NCBI GenBank assembly: GCA_013138975.1 | Contig: WTBR01000010.1 | Location: 1 to 61,030 of the forward strand | From: Bacteroidales bacterium | Lineage (GTDB): Bacteria; Bacteroidota; Bacteroidia; Bacteroidales; UBA12077 | Direction: 5' to 3' | DNA length: 61,030 nucleotides | Part shown: positions 18,285-28,548 of the stretch, piece after piece | How positions within the stretch are numbered: the stretch's first letter is position 1 | Layout: each line of letters starts with the position of its first letter | Notes under the pieces: model-generated | Seen by the model: the letters and a program-made list of their open reading frames with translations, nothing else | Database searches by the model: none | Told to the model about the DNA's origin: nothing | Made by a program: the position numbers and the translations under genes

Positions 18285-19577
18285 TTACAGGAAGAACTTG
18301 GTAATAAATAATGCTGCAAGAATATACATTACTAAGGAAATATCTTTCGTTTTTCCGGTAAATAGTTTTAACAGCACGTATGCTAACATACCAAATACAA
18401 TTCCTTCGGCAATACTATATGTTAATGGCATCATGATAATGGTAAAGAAAGCAGGAATAGTTTCGGTATAATCGTCGAAATTAATTTTTAAGATTGGTGT
18501 TAACATAAACATACCTACCATAAATAATGCCGGAGCTGTCGCTGCACCCGGAATCATAATAAATAATGGAGCAAAAAATAATGCTATTAAAAACATCATG
18601 GCAGTTGTAAATGCTGTTAAGCCTGTACGTCCTCCTTCGGCTACACCTGCTGCACTTTCAACATATGTAGTTACAGTTGAAGTACCTATAATTGACCCAA
18701 ATGTTGTACCTATTGCATCGGCAAAAAGTGCTTTTTTCACATTTGGCACTTTGCCTTCTTTGGTAAGCATTCCTGCTTTATCTGCCACACCAACCAATGT
18801 TCCAACGGTATCGAATAAATCGACAAACAGAAATGTAAAAAGTACAATTAACATATCTGATGTAAATATATTGCTAAAGTCAAACTTAAATAAAATTGGC
18901 TTTAATGAAGGAGGTGCACTAACTAATCCACCTTCGGGCCATACAGTAACACCTAATATCAACGCTAATACTGTTGATGACAAAATACCTATAAGCAAAG
19001 CACCCTTTACTCCTATTTTTAGTAATATTCCGATTACTAATATTCCAAATAATCCTACCCAGACTGTATGAGAAGTCATGTCACCAAGTCCAACCAAAAC
19101 CGCATCGTTATTAACTATAATGCCTGCGTTTTGTAATCCAATAAATGCGATAAACAATCCTATACCTGCCGAAACTGCATGTTTTATATTCATTGGAATA
19201 GCATTTACTATCATTTCACGAATATTAAATGCAGTTAGGATTAAGAATATTATACCTTCCAGAAATACTGCTGTTAGAGCAAACTGCCATGAATAGCCCA
19301 TTGTAAGAACTACTGTAAATGCAAAGAATGCATTTAATCCCATTCCTGGTGCCAAAGCAAAAGGTAATTTTGCCACTAATGCCATTACCAAGGTTGCAAC
19401 TACAGCACTTAAAGCGGTGGCTGTAAAAAGTGCATCTTTATCCATGCCTGTAGCACTAAGAATATCAGGATTAACGGCAAGTATATATGCCATTGTCATA
19501 AATGTTGTAATTCCTGCTAAAATCTCTGTTTTAACAATGTTTTGTCCTGGTTTAAATCCAAATAATTTTTCTAACAT
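18285..19577 (-). CDS. NCS2 purine permease (AzgA/PbuG-like)
   Basis: 430 residues, 12-14 TM segments. Moves hypoxanthine, guanine or adenine with protons across the inner membrane, by family. Signatures of the AzgA/PbuG branch: N-terminal TEILAGITTFMTMAYILAVNP, LAPGMGLNAFFAFTVV, FLFVDLFDTVGTLVGVADKAG and GTSTVTTYVESAAGVAEGGRTGLTA. The last two carry the substrate- and ion-site helices. It starts 24 bases after the DUF5020 gene, so the two form an operon pairing an outer-membrane pore with an inner-membrane purine carrier. Confidence 0.9.
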   Translation of the reverse strand: MLEKLFGFKPGQNIVKTEILAGITTFMTMAYILAVNPDILSATGMDKDALFTATALSAVVATLVMALVAKLPFALAPGMGLNAFFAFTVVLTMGYSWQFALTAVFLEGIIFLILTAFNIREMIVNAIPMNIKHAVSAGIGLFIAFIGLQNAGIIVNNDAVLVGLGDMTSHTVWVGLFGILVIGILLKIGVKGALLIGILSSTVLALILGVTVWPEGGLVSAPPSLKPILFKFDFSNIFTSDMLIVLFTFLFVDLFDTVGTLVGVADKAGMLTKEGKVPNVKKALFADAIGTTFGSIIGTSTVTTYVESAAGVAEGGRTGLTAFTTAMMFLIALFFAPLFIMIPGAATAPALFMVGMFMLTPILKINFDDYTETIPAFFTIIMMPLTYSIAEGIVFGMLAYVLLKLFTGKTKDISLVMYILAALFITKFFL

Positions 19578-19601
19578 ATCTTATATTATTAGAGTATTTA
19601 A

Positions 19602-20264
19602 TTAAAATATCCATTTAACAGCTGCAGTAGGTCTCGCTTTAAAGCCTTCTTGTAAGCCAAAGTTATTAGTAAGTTCAAGTTCAGCTCCTGCTGAAAAGTT
19701 TTTATGAATATTATACCAAATTTGTGGTTCTGATAAGAAAATATAGTTAGCATCTACATTTCCATCAAAATCAAAATCGCTATCCTCTTTCCAAAAATCA
19801 GCAAAACCACTAAATGTCATTTTGTTGTTCCAAAAATTCACATACCAAACAGTAGTAAATTGAAACGAGGCATTGTGTTTGTCGCGAATGGTTTTATAAA
19901 GAGCTTTAAAACTAACTCCTTTTGAAAAATCAGAGGCATTGATAGAATAATCGATACCAGCCAAAAAAGCTGAATTTATTGGAAAGCCACCTACTGTACC
20001 TGAATTAAATTCGGCATGAATACCAATTGGCATTTTTTCTGTTTTAAATACACGTGCAATTTCCCAATATGCACCAACTACTCCATTATCGTCATAATCC
20101 ATATCAACAAAAAAGAAAGTATTTCCTAATTTGTCTGGTTTAAACATTTCAAGCGTCGTTGTAAAAAATTGACGATCTTCTGCAAAATCGTAGTGTAATT
20201 GAACATTTTGAGCAAATGAATTAATGCTCGAAAAAATAAAAGCTATAAATAGTAATTTCTTCAT
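19602..20264 (-). CDS. DUF5020 family outer-membrane channel, Tsx-like
   Basis: 220 residues with signal peptide MKKLLFIAFIFSSINSFAQ. The rest is alternating-residue beta sequence with a final Phe (AAVKWIF), as in outer-membrane barrels, and with family signatures LHYDFAEDRQFFTTTLEMFKP and FFFVDMDYDDNGV. DUF5020 proteins resemble nucleoside-specific Tsx channels. Its position directly before the purine permease supports a role in purine or nucleoside entry through the outer membrane. The upstream 300 bases show no recognisable purine riboswitch. Confidence 0.8.
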   Translation of the reverse strand: MKKLLFIAFIFSSINSFAQNVQLHYDFAEDRQFFTTTLEMFKPDKLGNTFFFVDMDYDDNGVVGAYWEIARVFKTEKMPIGIHAEFNSGTVGGFPINSAFLAGIDYSINASDFSKGVSFKALYKTIRDKHNASFQFTTVWYVNFWNNKMTFSGFADFWKEDSDFDFDGNVDANYIFLSEPQIWYNIHKNFSAGAELELTNNFGLQEGFKARPTAAVKWIF

Positions 20265-20547
20265 TTTTTACGGATTAAATTTAAAACTAATTACAAAGAA
20301 ACACTCATAATAGTATAATGTTTATTCATTAAAGGATAAATGTTGTTTTGAATCTATATTACTAGTTGTAACAATTTTAAAAACAGACTTTTAGAAATTA
20401 TACGGAATTTGTTTTAATATGCGATTTTCAGCCACTTACTACCAATTAATAATGTATTAACAAGTGCTTTGTATTTCTAGTAATTTTTGAATTTGTCAAG
20501 TAGTTAAATAATCTAAAAAGTGAAGTAATTGTATTTCATTTTTGCTT
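20265..20547. other. Upstream region of the purine-uptake operon, nothing firm
   Basis: AT-rich. A TTTCTTTG on the minus strand near 20297-20304 is one base off TAnnTTTG, but no -33 element is convincing. No riboswitch core or small gene was found. Confidence 0.4.
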
Positions 20548-20663
20548 TAGAGAGTACTATGACAGAGCTCAGTAAGCACCTCAGATTTCGAGAGCAAGTT
20601 TGTCCGCTTGTCTTCGAGAGCCTCAGACTTCGCTACTACGTAGGCTGAGGCTCTCGAAGCCTA
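20548..20663. repeat. Family B hairpin repeat 7, 3' of the propeller protein gene
   Basis: CTTCGAGAGCCTCAGACTTC faces GTAGGCTGAGGCTCTCGAAG with a loop of about 9 bases, making a stem of about 15 bp. It starts 19 bases past the stop at 20682. Confidence 0.75.
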
Positions 20664-20681
20664 AGTGGTATTATTTATCTT

Positions 20682-22028
20682 CTATTGCATTAAATCATAA
20701 CAAACCAGTGTTTGAATATATCGCAGGTATAGTTTTCCGTTTGCAATTACGGGTACTGTCCATGCTTGATATTTTACTTCGTTTAGGGCGTTTTCAAATT
20801 TACTTACTAATTGGAATGCCTTAGAATTGGGTTTAATGAGAAATAAATTTCCTTTAAGATCCATGCAAATTAAATGATCATCAACATAGCTTGTTGTTCC
20901 CTGCCCAATTTCTTTGGTACTCCACATTTCTTTTCCGGTTTTTAACTCCAGGCATTTAAAATCACCTTTGTTTCTACCACTTTGTCCGGAATATCCGTAA
21001 ATATATCCATCAAGTATTATTGGATCGGAATGGTGAGCGCCAATTGCATCATTTTTCCATAATATTTTATAACTGTCTTGTGTAAACTCTATGGCTTGTC
21101 CACCAAATTGCTCTCCCATTCCAAATGAGCTTATGAAAATGATATTATCCTCTATTGCAGGTGTTGTAGCATTCATTTCATTTTCCCATGGTACGCGCCA
21201 ATGTTCTTTACCAGTTTCTGTTTCGATACATGAAAGTCCTTTTCCATGATAAACTAAGAAACTTGTATCTTCTTCTGTTTTAACTAATGTGGAAGCGGCG
21301 TATCCTGCCAAACCTTCATAGGATTTCCAAATTAAATCACCGGTAAATTTGTTAAATGCCATAATCAAAGCACTTCCACCCCCCTGTACAACTACCATAT
21401 CTTTATAGACTAATGGAGAGCTAGAATGACCATGACTCGGTGCTATGCCTCCAAAATCGTTCACATTTTTTCGCCATATTAATTTTCCATCTGTTAATTG
21501 CCAACAAACAAGATCTCCACTTCTTCCATAAGTATAGACATAATTACTGTCAATGAAAGGTGTCGCACGCGAACCGGGTCCGTGTGCGGTTTCCGCTTCT
21601 GCTTCATAAGAACCTTGCCATATTAATTCTCCGGTATTGGCATTAATACAAAAAACAAGATCATTTTTTTCATCTCTACCTGGGATTATTAATCGTTTAC
21701 CCGCAATTACGGGAGCCGACCATGAAGCTGTTTGTTTTCCCTGACACAGGAAACTGATCTCCCATTCTTTTTCTAAGCCTTCAGACCAGTCCGTTTTAAT
21801 TCCTGTTACTGAACTTTTTCCATCAAAATATTGACCTCTCCAATTTGGCCAATCTGCATCGCCTTTTTCCGTTTCGGTTATTTCTGCATTCGTAGATGGA
21901 ATAATTTCACGTTTTCCTTCAATTTCTTCACTTCCATATATTGCTTGATATGAATAGTAAACAAACCCAGCAATGGCTATAACCAGAACTGCTAAAACTG
22001 ATAGTATTATTTTCCATTTTTTTTTCAT
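20682..22028 (-). CDS. PQQ-like beta-propeller protein, membrane-anchored
   Basis: 448 residues. A single N-terminal TM helix (KKKWKIILSVLAVLVIAIAGFVYYSY) anchors a periplasmic eight-bladed propeller of the PQQ/BamB type. The propeller starts at DADWPNWRGQYFDGKS and repeats the blade pattern of G-x-L-I-W preceded by V-x-x-x-D/NxxTG (INANTGELIWQG, LTDGKLIWRKN, FTGDLIWKS, ETGKEHWRV, KTGKEMWST). This WPxWRG opening is common in Bacteroidota and Planctomycetes PQQ-repeat proteins; most are not proven quinoenzymes. Single gene, with a family-B hairpin just after it. Likely a scaffold or sensor at the periplasmic face. Confidence 0.8.
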   Translation of the reverse strand: MKKKWKIILSVLAVLVIAIAGFVYYSYQAIYGSEEIEGKREIIPSTNAEITETEKGDADWPNWRGQYFDGKSSVTGIKTDWSEGLEKEWEISFLCQGKQTASWSAPVIAGKRLIIPGRDEKNDLVFCINANTGELIWQGSYEAEAETAHGPGSRATPFIDSNYVYTYGRSGDLVCWQLTDGKLIWRKNVNDFGGIAPSHGHSSSPLVYKDMVVVQGGGSALIMAFNKFTGDLIWKSYEGLAGYAASTLVKTEEDTSFLVYHGKGLSCIETETGKEHWRVPWENEMNATTPAIEDNIIFISSFGMGEQFGGQAIEFTQDSYKILWKNDAIGAHHSDPIILDGYIYGYSGQSGRNKGDFKCLELKTGKEMWSTKEIGQGTTSYVDDHLICMDLKGNLFLIKPNSKAFQLVSKFENALNEVKYQAWTVPVIANGKLYLRYIQTLVCYDLMQ

Positions 22029-22204
22029 AACTGGTTCAATTAAAATTAGTTTGAGAATATATAAAAGTACAAATTATTAATTAAAAGTTAAACAGAGGCT
22101 GTAATTTGCTTGGTATTTTATATTTCACCCTATTTTTATGTAAAAAAACTGTACGATACAGGTAGATAAAAGCTTTGTATAAAAAGAATAAGTTAATAAA
22201 TTAT

Positions 22205-22466
22205 TTTCGAGAGTACTAACTAATACAGCCTTCGAGAACCTCAGGCTTCGGTTTATACTGTCCCTAGACTTTCGGTGCACTTCGATTAATACAGACTTCG
22301 AGAGTAATTTGGCAGGGCTCAGTAAGCACCTCAGGCTTCGGTTTGTACTACCTATAGGCTGAGGTTCTCGAAGCCTACAATTCCTCAGGCTTCGTTTTGT
22401 TTTATTCGTAAACTAAGAGAGCCTCAGTCTACTACTTTGCAGTAGGCTGAGGCTCTCGAAGGCTTC
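22205..22466. repeat. Family B hairpin repeat 8 (compound), 3' of the POT-like gene
   Basis: Four to five arms in both senses. The last pair (GAGAGCCTCAGTCTACTAC / GTAGGCTGAGGCTCTCGAAG) starts 18 bases past the stop at 22484. It explains the 22029-22483 gap, with only AT-rich sequence left. Confidence 0.75.
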
Positions 22467-22483
22467 TTTAATCAATTTCGTAT

Positions 22484-23872
22484 TTATTTTAATACCGGGT
22501 TCTTTTGTAACCACCTGTTATAAGCCCACATAGAAAATGCTGAAACAAAACCTATTGCCATAAGGATAATCCATCCCATTGAATTCCAGAACGTATTTAG
22601 TTCTAACAGACCTGAATCAAGTTGAACTGCATTTTTACACATAATTTCATTAAAAATGAATGCTCCTGCAGGTCCGCCTATTAATGCCCCGATAGCCATT
22701 GGAAGGTTGGCGTAACCGAGAAATAATCCTTCTTGTCCTTTTGGTGCTAAAGCTCCAATATATTCGTATGTTCTTGCCGATGTGAATAATTCACCAAAGG
22801 CTATCAAAGCTACTGTTAGGACAATGAATAGTGATCCAAGAGGGATAAATTCACCCAGAGTTAGCATTCTTGGTCCTCCGCTCATAAATATTGGTATAAG
22901 GTTTATCACCATTGAAATACCAATTATAACAATACCTACAATTATTGAATTTATCGGTTTCATCTTACCGAATTTTTTAGTAATTAAAAGTTGGAAAAAC
23001 ACAATAACAAAAGGATTTGCCATTGTTATGAGGTCAACTGCAGGGTCTAACTCAACAACTTTTTTTAAGTAAAGGGGTAATACATTATAAACTTGAGAGT
23101 AGATGAAGAAAAAACCACTTGAGACGATCAAAAACATTGCAAATCTCGTATTTTTCAGAACAAGAATCATGTCTGCCAGGATTCTGAACATAGATTTTTT
23201 TGGTTTCTTATTTGCTTCAGGTTGACCTAATTCTTTTTCAGGGTCTGTGTAAAAGAATAAGACAGCAAAAAAGGCGAGAATTGAAAAGAAAACGGAAACA
23301 GCAAAAATATAGCTTAGATCAAATTGTTTTCTCATAATAAAACTGACACCTCTTCCTAAAAGGGAGCCAATGTTAATTATCATATAAAAAATTCCAAATC
23401 CAAGTGTTGCTCTTGCTCCAGCAGTTTTCTGAACTGTCCCGGAGATACAGGGTTTTATGATTGAACCACCAATACCTATAATAATAATTGCAAGAATTAC
23501 AGGGAAAAGAATACCGGTTCCTGCTGTCATACTACTTTCAACGGTGTGACTAAGAGTATATCCTCCAAACCAGACTGGATAACCCATTGTGAAGTATCCT
23601 ATAGCAAGTAAAATAAAGGCTATCAAAAGTGATTTTTTAAAACCATACTGATCAGCAATTGTTCCTGAAAGAATGGGGAGAAAATAAACCAGTGCCCATA
23701 AAATACCATTTAAATTACTTGGCCAATAATCTCCAAATCCAAGTTGTCCCAAGTACAGAACAACAAAACTTGCCATGGCATAATATGCTCCTCTTTCAAA
23801 TAATTCAGTTAAATTGGCAGTCCAAAAACTTCGGGGAAAGCCATTTTCTTTAATTTCTTTTGTATTTTCCAT
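22484..23872 (-). CDS. POT/PTR-like proton-coupled peptide transporter (MFS)
   Basis: 462 residues, about 12-14 TM segments. The N-terminal ANLTELFERGAYYAMASF keeps the POT signature E-x-x-E-R-x-x-Y-Y, where E and R take part in proton coupling. GTIADQYGFKKSLLI is the MFS loop, and IIGIGGSIIKPCISGTVQ matches the PTR2 block with the conserved IKPC/N segment. Predicted to import di/tripeptides, or a related substrate, through the inner membrane. A missing Gly after YY and long charged loops place it in a Bacteroidota side branch, so the substrate is uncertain. Confidence 0.75.
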   Translation of the reverse strand: MENTKEIKENGFPRSFWTANLTELFERGAYYAMASFVVLYLGQLGFGDYWPSNLNGILWALVYFLPILSGTIADQYGFKKSLLIAFILLAIGYFTMGYPVWFGGYTLSHTVESSMTAGTGILFPVILAIIIIGIGGSIIKPCISGTVQKTAGARATLGFGIFYMIINIGSLLGRGVSFIMRKQFDLSYIFAVSVFFSILAFFAVLFFYTDPEKELGQPEANKKPKKSMFRILADMILVLKNTRFAMFLIVSSGFFFIYSQVYNVLPLYLKKVVELDPAVDLITMANPFVIVFFQLLITKKFGKMKPINSIIVGIVIIGISMVINLIPIFMSGGPRMLTLGEFIPLGSLFIVLTVALIAFGELFTSARTYEYIGALAPKGQEGLFLGYANLPMAIGALIGGPAGAFIFNEIMCKNAVQLDSGLLELNTFWNSMGWIILMAIGFVSAFSMWAYNRWLQKNPVLK

Positions 23873-24367
23873 TATAAGGTTTTAATATTTATTCTTGATT
23901 TATTCAAACTATGCTTAATAAATGAACGATAAAGATAAAATTAATTCTGAATTAATGAACTACCCCGTTGCAAGCAGACGGGGTATCAACAAAAGATTTC
24001 TTTTTAATTTCGCCCCGAGGGGCGGGAAACCTGACTGCCGTCAGGCAAGTTATTACCCAAAAGATCCCTCGACTCCACTGAGCCTGCCTGCCGGCAGGCT
24101 CAGTTCAACTAGATATTTTCAGTTCACTATCGTTTCTGAAATTATAGTTTCACTGATTCAAGGCAAAATTTAAAATTTTCTAAAATCATCATCTTTCCCA
24201 CTCCTATTTATTTTGGAATTTTCAATAAATTTACCTGATATAAAATCTGCGCCAGAAATTTAAATTTTTATTTTCCTACCCAAAAAAATAATAAATTATT
24301 AACCAACTGAGCTTTAGCAAGCTTGCGAGTACCATTGAATATGTTTAATTAATGTTTTATGGGTCAA
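23873..24367. other. Intergenic region with short palindromes
   Basis: Holds CCTGACTGCCGTCAGG (near 24030) and GCCTGCCTGCCGGCAGGCTC (near 24083), dyads that recur elsewhere in the window (28549, 44050). Toward 24265-24300 there is a faint family-A remnant (TTTTTATTTTCCTACCCAAA). An 83-codon plus-strand frame at 23922-24173 runs through these palindromes and has no protein character. Confidence 0.5.
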
Positions 24368-27300
24368 CTAGTCTTTTTGTTTCTCACAAGGGATGGTAAA
24401 GTAGAAACTAGTGCCTTTACCCAACTCGCTATTACACCAAATGGCACCGTTGTTCTTTTGAATAAATTCATGGCAAACAATTAGGCCGAGGCCAGTTCCC
24501 TTTTCGCCGGATGTACCTGTCGTTTTGTACTTCACATCAATACGAAAGAGCTTTTCCATATTTTCAGGAGAGATACCTACCCCCTGATCTTTCACCTCTA
24601 CTTGTAGGAATTTCCCTTCTTCCCTTGCGTTTATCTCTACTCCTTTGCCTGAATCGGTGAACTTTACGGCATTGTTGACCAAATTACGCAAAACGGTATT
24701 AATCATCTGAAGGTCTGCATAAGCGGTAAAAGTGCCATTTACATTGGTACTTAAATGAATACCTTTCTTCTCTGCAGAAATGCCGTGCAAATTTATGTTT
24801 TCCTGAATCACTGTCGAAAGGTTGAATTCAGAAGGGCTGTACTCAATGCGTCCACTTTGGGATCTAGACCAGGTGAGCAGATTCTCCAGCAAATTGTATA
24901 TTAACTCGGCAGATTGATGTATACGTTTCAGAGATAAATGCTTGTCCTGGTCATCCAGGTTAAGGAAGTTTTCGTCCACTACTTGACTCAAGGAGTACAG
25001 ACTGGCAAAAGGGTTCTTTAAGTCGTGAGCCAGTATAGAAAAAAACTTATCTTTGGTTGCATTCAGCTCATCCAACTTCTCTTTCTGCTGACGCATTTGC
25101 TGCTCGGCCTGTTTCCTTTCGGTTATATGGCGAGAAACAATGGTAATGCCTGTGAGATCACCCTGAGCATTACGACGAGGACTAATTTTTGCATTGTACC
25201 AGCACATTCCATCCCTATTCACACAATAATCAAACTCCTGTATAATATCGCTTTGTTGAAGCTGCCCAAATGCGGCTTGCAATTTCTCAACAACCAGTGT
25301 TGGAAAGCCTACATTCTTGTAGTGTTTGCAGAGAAAGAAATTGGGATCCTCATAAAGTGGATCCTTATTACCCGGATTGTAGAATTCCTGGAACACTCCA
25401 TCACGGTCAAGAACAAAGACCAAATCGTTAAGGGATGAAATGGTAGATTTCAATTTCGCTTCGCTTTCTTCTACTCTTTCTTTTTGCAAGGCAATTTCGG
25501 CGGTTCGCTCTCGGATACCTTCTTCAAGGATTCGTTTCTCCTCTTTCAGTTTTCTCACCCTTAGCCTAATAATCATAATTACCAACAGAAAACCCAAAAG
25601 AATATAGAATGTATAGGCATAATTGCTGCGCCACCAAGGTGGCAGAATTTTAATATCAAGCTGGGTGGGGATTTCGTTCCAAATGCCATCATTATTCGTA
25701 CCTTTTACTAAGAAAGTATAGCTCCCACTGGGCAGATTGGTAAAATACACGAAATGCCGATTGCCCACTTCAATCCACTCGTCCCTAAGTCCCTCCATTT
25801 TATAGGCATAACGGTTTTTGAAAGGCTTAGTGTAATCCAAAGCAGCATACTCAATAGTAAAGGAGTAATCCTTATAGGAAAGCTCCAATTTGTTTGTATA
25901 AACATTTAACTTTTGCTTTCGTCCTTCCCTTTCCTTGGTAAAAGAAGTGATCACCACAGTTGGGATAAAGGTATTGTCTTCAAGGGAATCGGGGTGAAAA
26001 GAGACCAGGCCATCCATTCCTCCAAAATACACAAGCCCATTATCGGACTGGTATACCGCTTTCAAATTGTATTCGACACCCTGAAGACCTTCATTGACAG
26101 AATAGGATTTGAACTTGTGAGTGGTAGAATTGAGCATTGCCAGCCCACTTCCGGTGGAAAACCATAGATTGTTGTTCTTGTCCTCGATTATGTCGTAGAT
26201 TATATTACTGGGCAATCCATCTTTTATAGAATAGTAGGTGAAAAGGGAATCTTTTTTGTTGAACTGATTCACCCCTGTACTAGTACCTATCCAAATATCT
26301 CCCATGTGATCCTCGCAAAGAGAGATGGTAAAATTATCACAGAGCGTATTGTTCTTATCGCTTTCATGTGAATAATGAAGCATTCGATGCTCAAGGGGAA
26401 AGTAGCAATCCATACCATTCAATGTGGCAATCCAGATATAACCATCCTTATCTTCTAATATGGAATAGACCAAGTTACTACTGATGTTGTAAGGTTCTTC
26501 CGTTCCCGACCTGTAGTAGGTACTCTTTTTTGTGATTGGATCAAAAGCTCGGATTCCATTTCCCGTTCCAATCCATATTTCTCCATTCGAGATCTCTGTT
26601 ATACAATAGACTCGGTTATTAGCGAAAAAATCTATAATATCAAGTCCAAAATATGCAGCAAAAGGCGTGAAATTTTGCTTCTGTTTGTTGTAAATGCTAA
26701 CTCCGTTGCGAGTGCCCATCCAAATCCGTGATTTACTGTCTTCGAATAAGACATGAACATGATTGTTGGGAATGTGTCGGTCACCTTCAAATTCAGAGGA
26801 ATAGTGCAACATTTCTTTGGATTTGGGATTAAAAATATTCAAGCCCTTGCCCCAGTTTCCTATCCAAAGCCTCTGATAATCATCTATATAAATTGAGCCA
26901 ATAACATTGTCTAACAAATCAAGGGAATTGGGGTCATCCGTTTTCTTATAGCTTCGGAACTTTTTCGTTTTCAAATCCGTCCTGTCCAGGCCAGCAATAG
27001 TGCCAATCCATAGGTTGTTGGATCGATCCTCAAACAAGGAATATACGATATCGTGTCCTATAAAGTTCTCATGATTAGGGCCGCTTCTAAAATTGGTCAA
27101 CTCAATGTTTTTGGTATCCCAATTCCAAACCATTCGATTAAGTCCACCCTCTTCGGTACCAACCCAGTAAACGCCATGACTGTCTTGTAAAATAGAACGG
27201 ATATAATTATTGCTGAGGGAGTTTGTGTGATTTACTTTATCCTGAAAGCGGGTAAAGCCTTTGTCGTGATTAGTATAGAAATTGAGTCCATTTTCTGTAC

Positions 27301-28018
27301 CAATCAGAATATTCCCTTTCATATCTTCATAAAGAGCTGTAATATGGTTATTAGAAATGGAATGGGGATTAGATTCCTCATGACGATAGTTGAGGAAGGT
27401 TTTCTTCTCAGGATCAAAAACGCTTAGCCCATCTGCTGTGCCCAGCCAAATCATTCCTTGACTGCTTTTGATAATGGGAAAGCCAATATCGTGAAGAGCC
27501 CCGTCGTATTGCAGGCTATTGGTATAGCTCTCCAGGCTGTCGGTTTGATAATTGTACATTGACAGAACTGGAGGAATATTAATGTAAATGAAGTTATCAT
27601 CAGCCATTATACCGTACACAAAATTATCGGGTACAATGGAGTTGTTCAATTTGTGAGGAATTATGGTAAATTCACCTGTTTTCTTGTCATAACAATTCAA
27701 CCCCTCCTTTGTCCCCAGCCAAAGATTACCTTTGCTATCTTCGGTAAGATCGAATATCCAGTTATTAGAAAGAGATTGTTTGTCAGTTGGATCATAAAAA
27801 AAACTTTCAAAGCTATAACCATCAAACTTGTTCAGTCCATTCTGAGTGGCAAACCAGAGGTATCCTTCATAATCCTGATATATGCTTTTAATTTCGCTCT
27901 GAGAGATCCCATCATCTACCCCATAATGCTTAAAAGTAATCGATTGAGCATATATGTTTTGCTCATTACATAAAAGAGAACCACAAAAAAGGAGCACTAT
28001 AAGATTTCGGTAATTCAT
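24368..28018 (-). CDS. Two-component-propeller sensor histidine kinase with PAS domain (no receiver)
   Basis: 1216 residues. Signal peptide (1-25, ending IYAQS), then about 14 regulator-propeller repeats (motif S-x-x-D/E-D-x-x-G-x-[IL]-W-[IL]-G-T-x-x-G-[IL]) forming two seven-bladed periplasmic propellers to about residue 690. A Y_Y_Y domain follows (about 715-790), then a TM helix near 797-818 and a coiled coil with E/R heptads. Next come a PAS domain (about 855-970), HisKA with phospho-accepting His998 in FFSILAHDLKNPFAS, and HATPase with NLVNNAVKF, DQGVGIS and GTGLGL motifs. It ends right after the ATPase. The receiver and AraC domains common in Bacteroidota hybrid sensors are absent, and no response regulator gene is nearby, so it is an orphan kinase. 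Confidence 0.9.
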   Translation of the reverse strand: MNYRNLIVLLFCGSLLCNEQNIYAQSITFKHYGVDDGISQSEIKSIYQDYEGYLWFATQNGLNKFDGYSFESFFYDPTDKQSLSNNWIFDLTEDSKGNLWLGTKEGLNCYDKKTGEFTIIPHKLNNSIVPDNFVYGIMADDNFIYINIPPVLSMYNYQTDSLESYTNSLQYDGALHDIGFPIIKSSQGMIWLGTADGLSVFDPEKKTFLNYRHEESNPHSISNNHITALYEDMKGNILIGTENGLNFYTNHDKGFTRFQDKVNHTNSLSNNYIRSILQDSHGVYWVGTEEGGLNRMVWNWDTKNIELTNFRSGPNHENFIGHDIVYSLFEDRSNNLWIGTIAGLDRTDLKTKKFRSYKKTDDPNSLDLLDNVIGSIYIDDYQRLWIGNWGKGLNIFNPKSKEMLHYSSEFEGDRHIPNNHVHVLFEDSKSRIWMGTRNGVSIYNKQKQNFTPFAAYFGLDIIDFFANNRVYCITEISNGEIWIGTGNGIRAFDPITKKSTYYRSGTEEPYNISSNLVYSILEDKDGYIWIATLNGMDCYFPLEHRMLHYSHESDKNNTLCDNFTISLCEDHMGDIWIGTSTGVNQFNKKDSLFTYYSIKDGLPSNIIYDIIEDKNNNLWFSTGSGLAMLNSTTHKFKSYSVNEGLQGVEYNLKAVYQSDNGLVYFGGMDGLVSFHPDSLEDNTFIPTVVITSFTKEREGRKQKLNVYTNKLELSYKDYSFTIEYAALDYTKPFKNRYAYKMEGLRDEWIEVGNRHFVYFTNLPSGSYTFLVKGTNNDGIWNEIPTQLDIKILPPWWRSNYAYTFYILLGFLLVIMIIRLRVRKLKEEKRILEEGIRERTAEIALQKERVEESEAKLKSTISSLNDLVFVLDRDGVFQEFYNPGNKDPLYEDPNFFLCKHYKNVGFPTLVVEKLQAAFGQLQQSDIIQEFDYCVNRDGMCWYNAKISPRRNAQGDLTGITIVSRHITERKQAEQQMRQQKEKLDELNATKDKFFSILAHDLKNPFASLYSLSQVVDENFLNLDDQDKHLSLKRIHQSAELIYNLLENLLTWSRSQSGRIEYSPSEFNLSTVIQENINLHGISAEKKGIHLSTNVNGTFTAYADLQMINTVLRNLVNNAVKFTDSGKGVEINAREEGKFLQVEVKDQGVGISPENMEKLFRIDVKYKTTGTSGEKGTGLGLIVCHEFIQKNNGAIWCNSELGKGTSFYFTIPCEKQKD

Positions 28019-28221
28019 AGTTCTTTTAGGGTGAATGCTTTAGTATTAATAATTTACGTTGTTTTTCGATTCTTTGTAATAACAGGAATTAATAATTATA
28101 GGAGATAAAACAAATATTCAAAATATCCCTGCAGGCCTGTCATAATTTAAAACCATTATTGATTGAATTTGTTCTCACAAACAGAAAATTATTTACTCAA
28201 TTGCCTTTTTATAAAAAAGGT

Positions 28222-28340
28222 GCAGCATTACGCAACTCCTATTAATATAAATAAACAGCTTAATGCAAGCATAAAAAAATGTATCGCTTGGATATTGCGA
28301 GGAAGTGGAATTTTTCATTCCTGTACTAAAAAAACAATAA
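28222..28340. repeat. Family A copy, degenerate
   Basis: Retains ATTACGCAA, AAAAAATGTATCGCTTGGAT, ATTGCGAGGAAGTGGAATTT and CTAAAAAAACAATAAA in family-A order. Confidence 0.5.
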
Positions 28341-28548
28341 AACACTATAGATTAAAAATCCATAGTTTTTAACTCCGAATGAAATTCGAATAATGAACAA
28401 GAAATGATGAATAATGATTTATAGGAAGAAAGGGTAAATATTATTTTAAAAGCTTATTGGATCAATTATTTCTTAATTCTTAATTCTATAATCGATGTTC
28501 GATATTCATTTTTAGGTTTATAGAAACAAAAGTAACTGCAATGGAACC

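Noticed and set aside
20265..20547. Purine riboswitch before the purine-uptake operon
   Set aside because: No conserved three-way-junction core could be read on the minus strand.
23922..24173. 83-codon plus-strand open frame
   Set aside because: Runs through short palindromes (CCTGACTGCCGTCAGG and relatives); peptide looks random.
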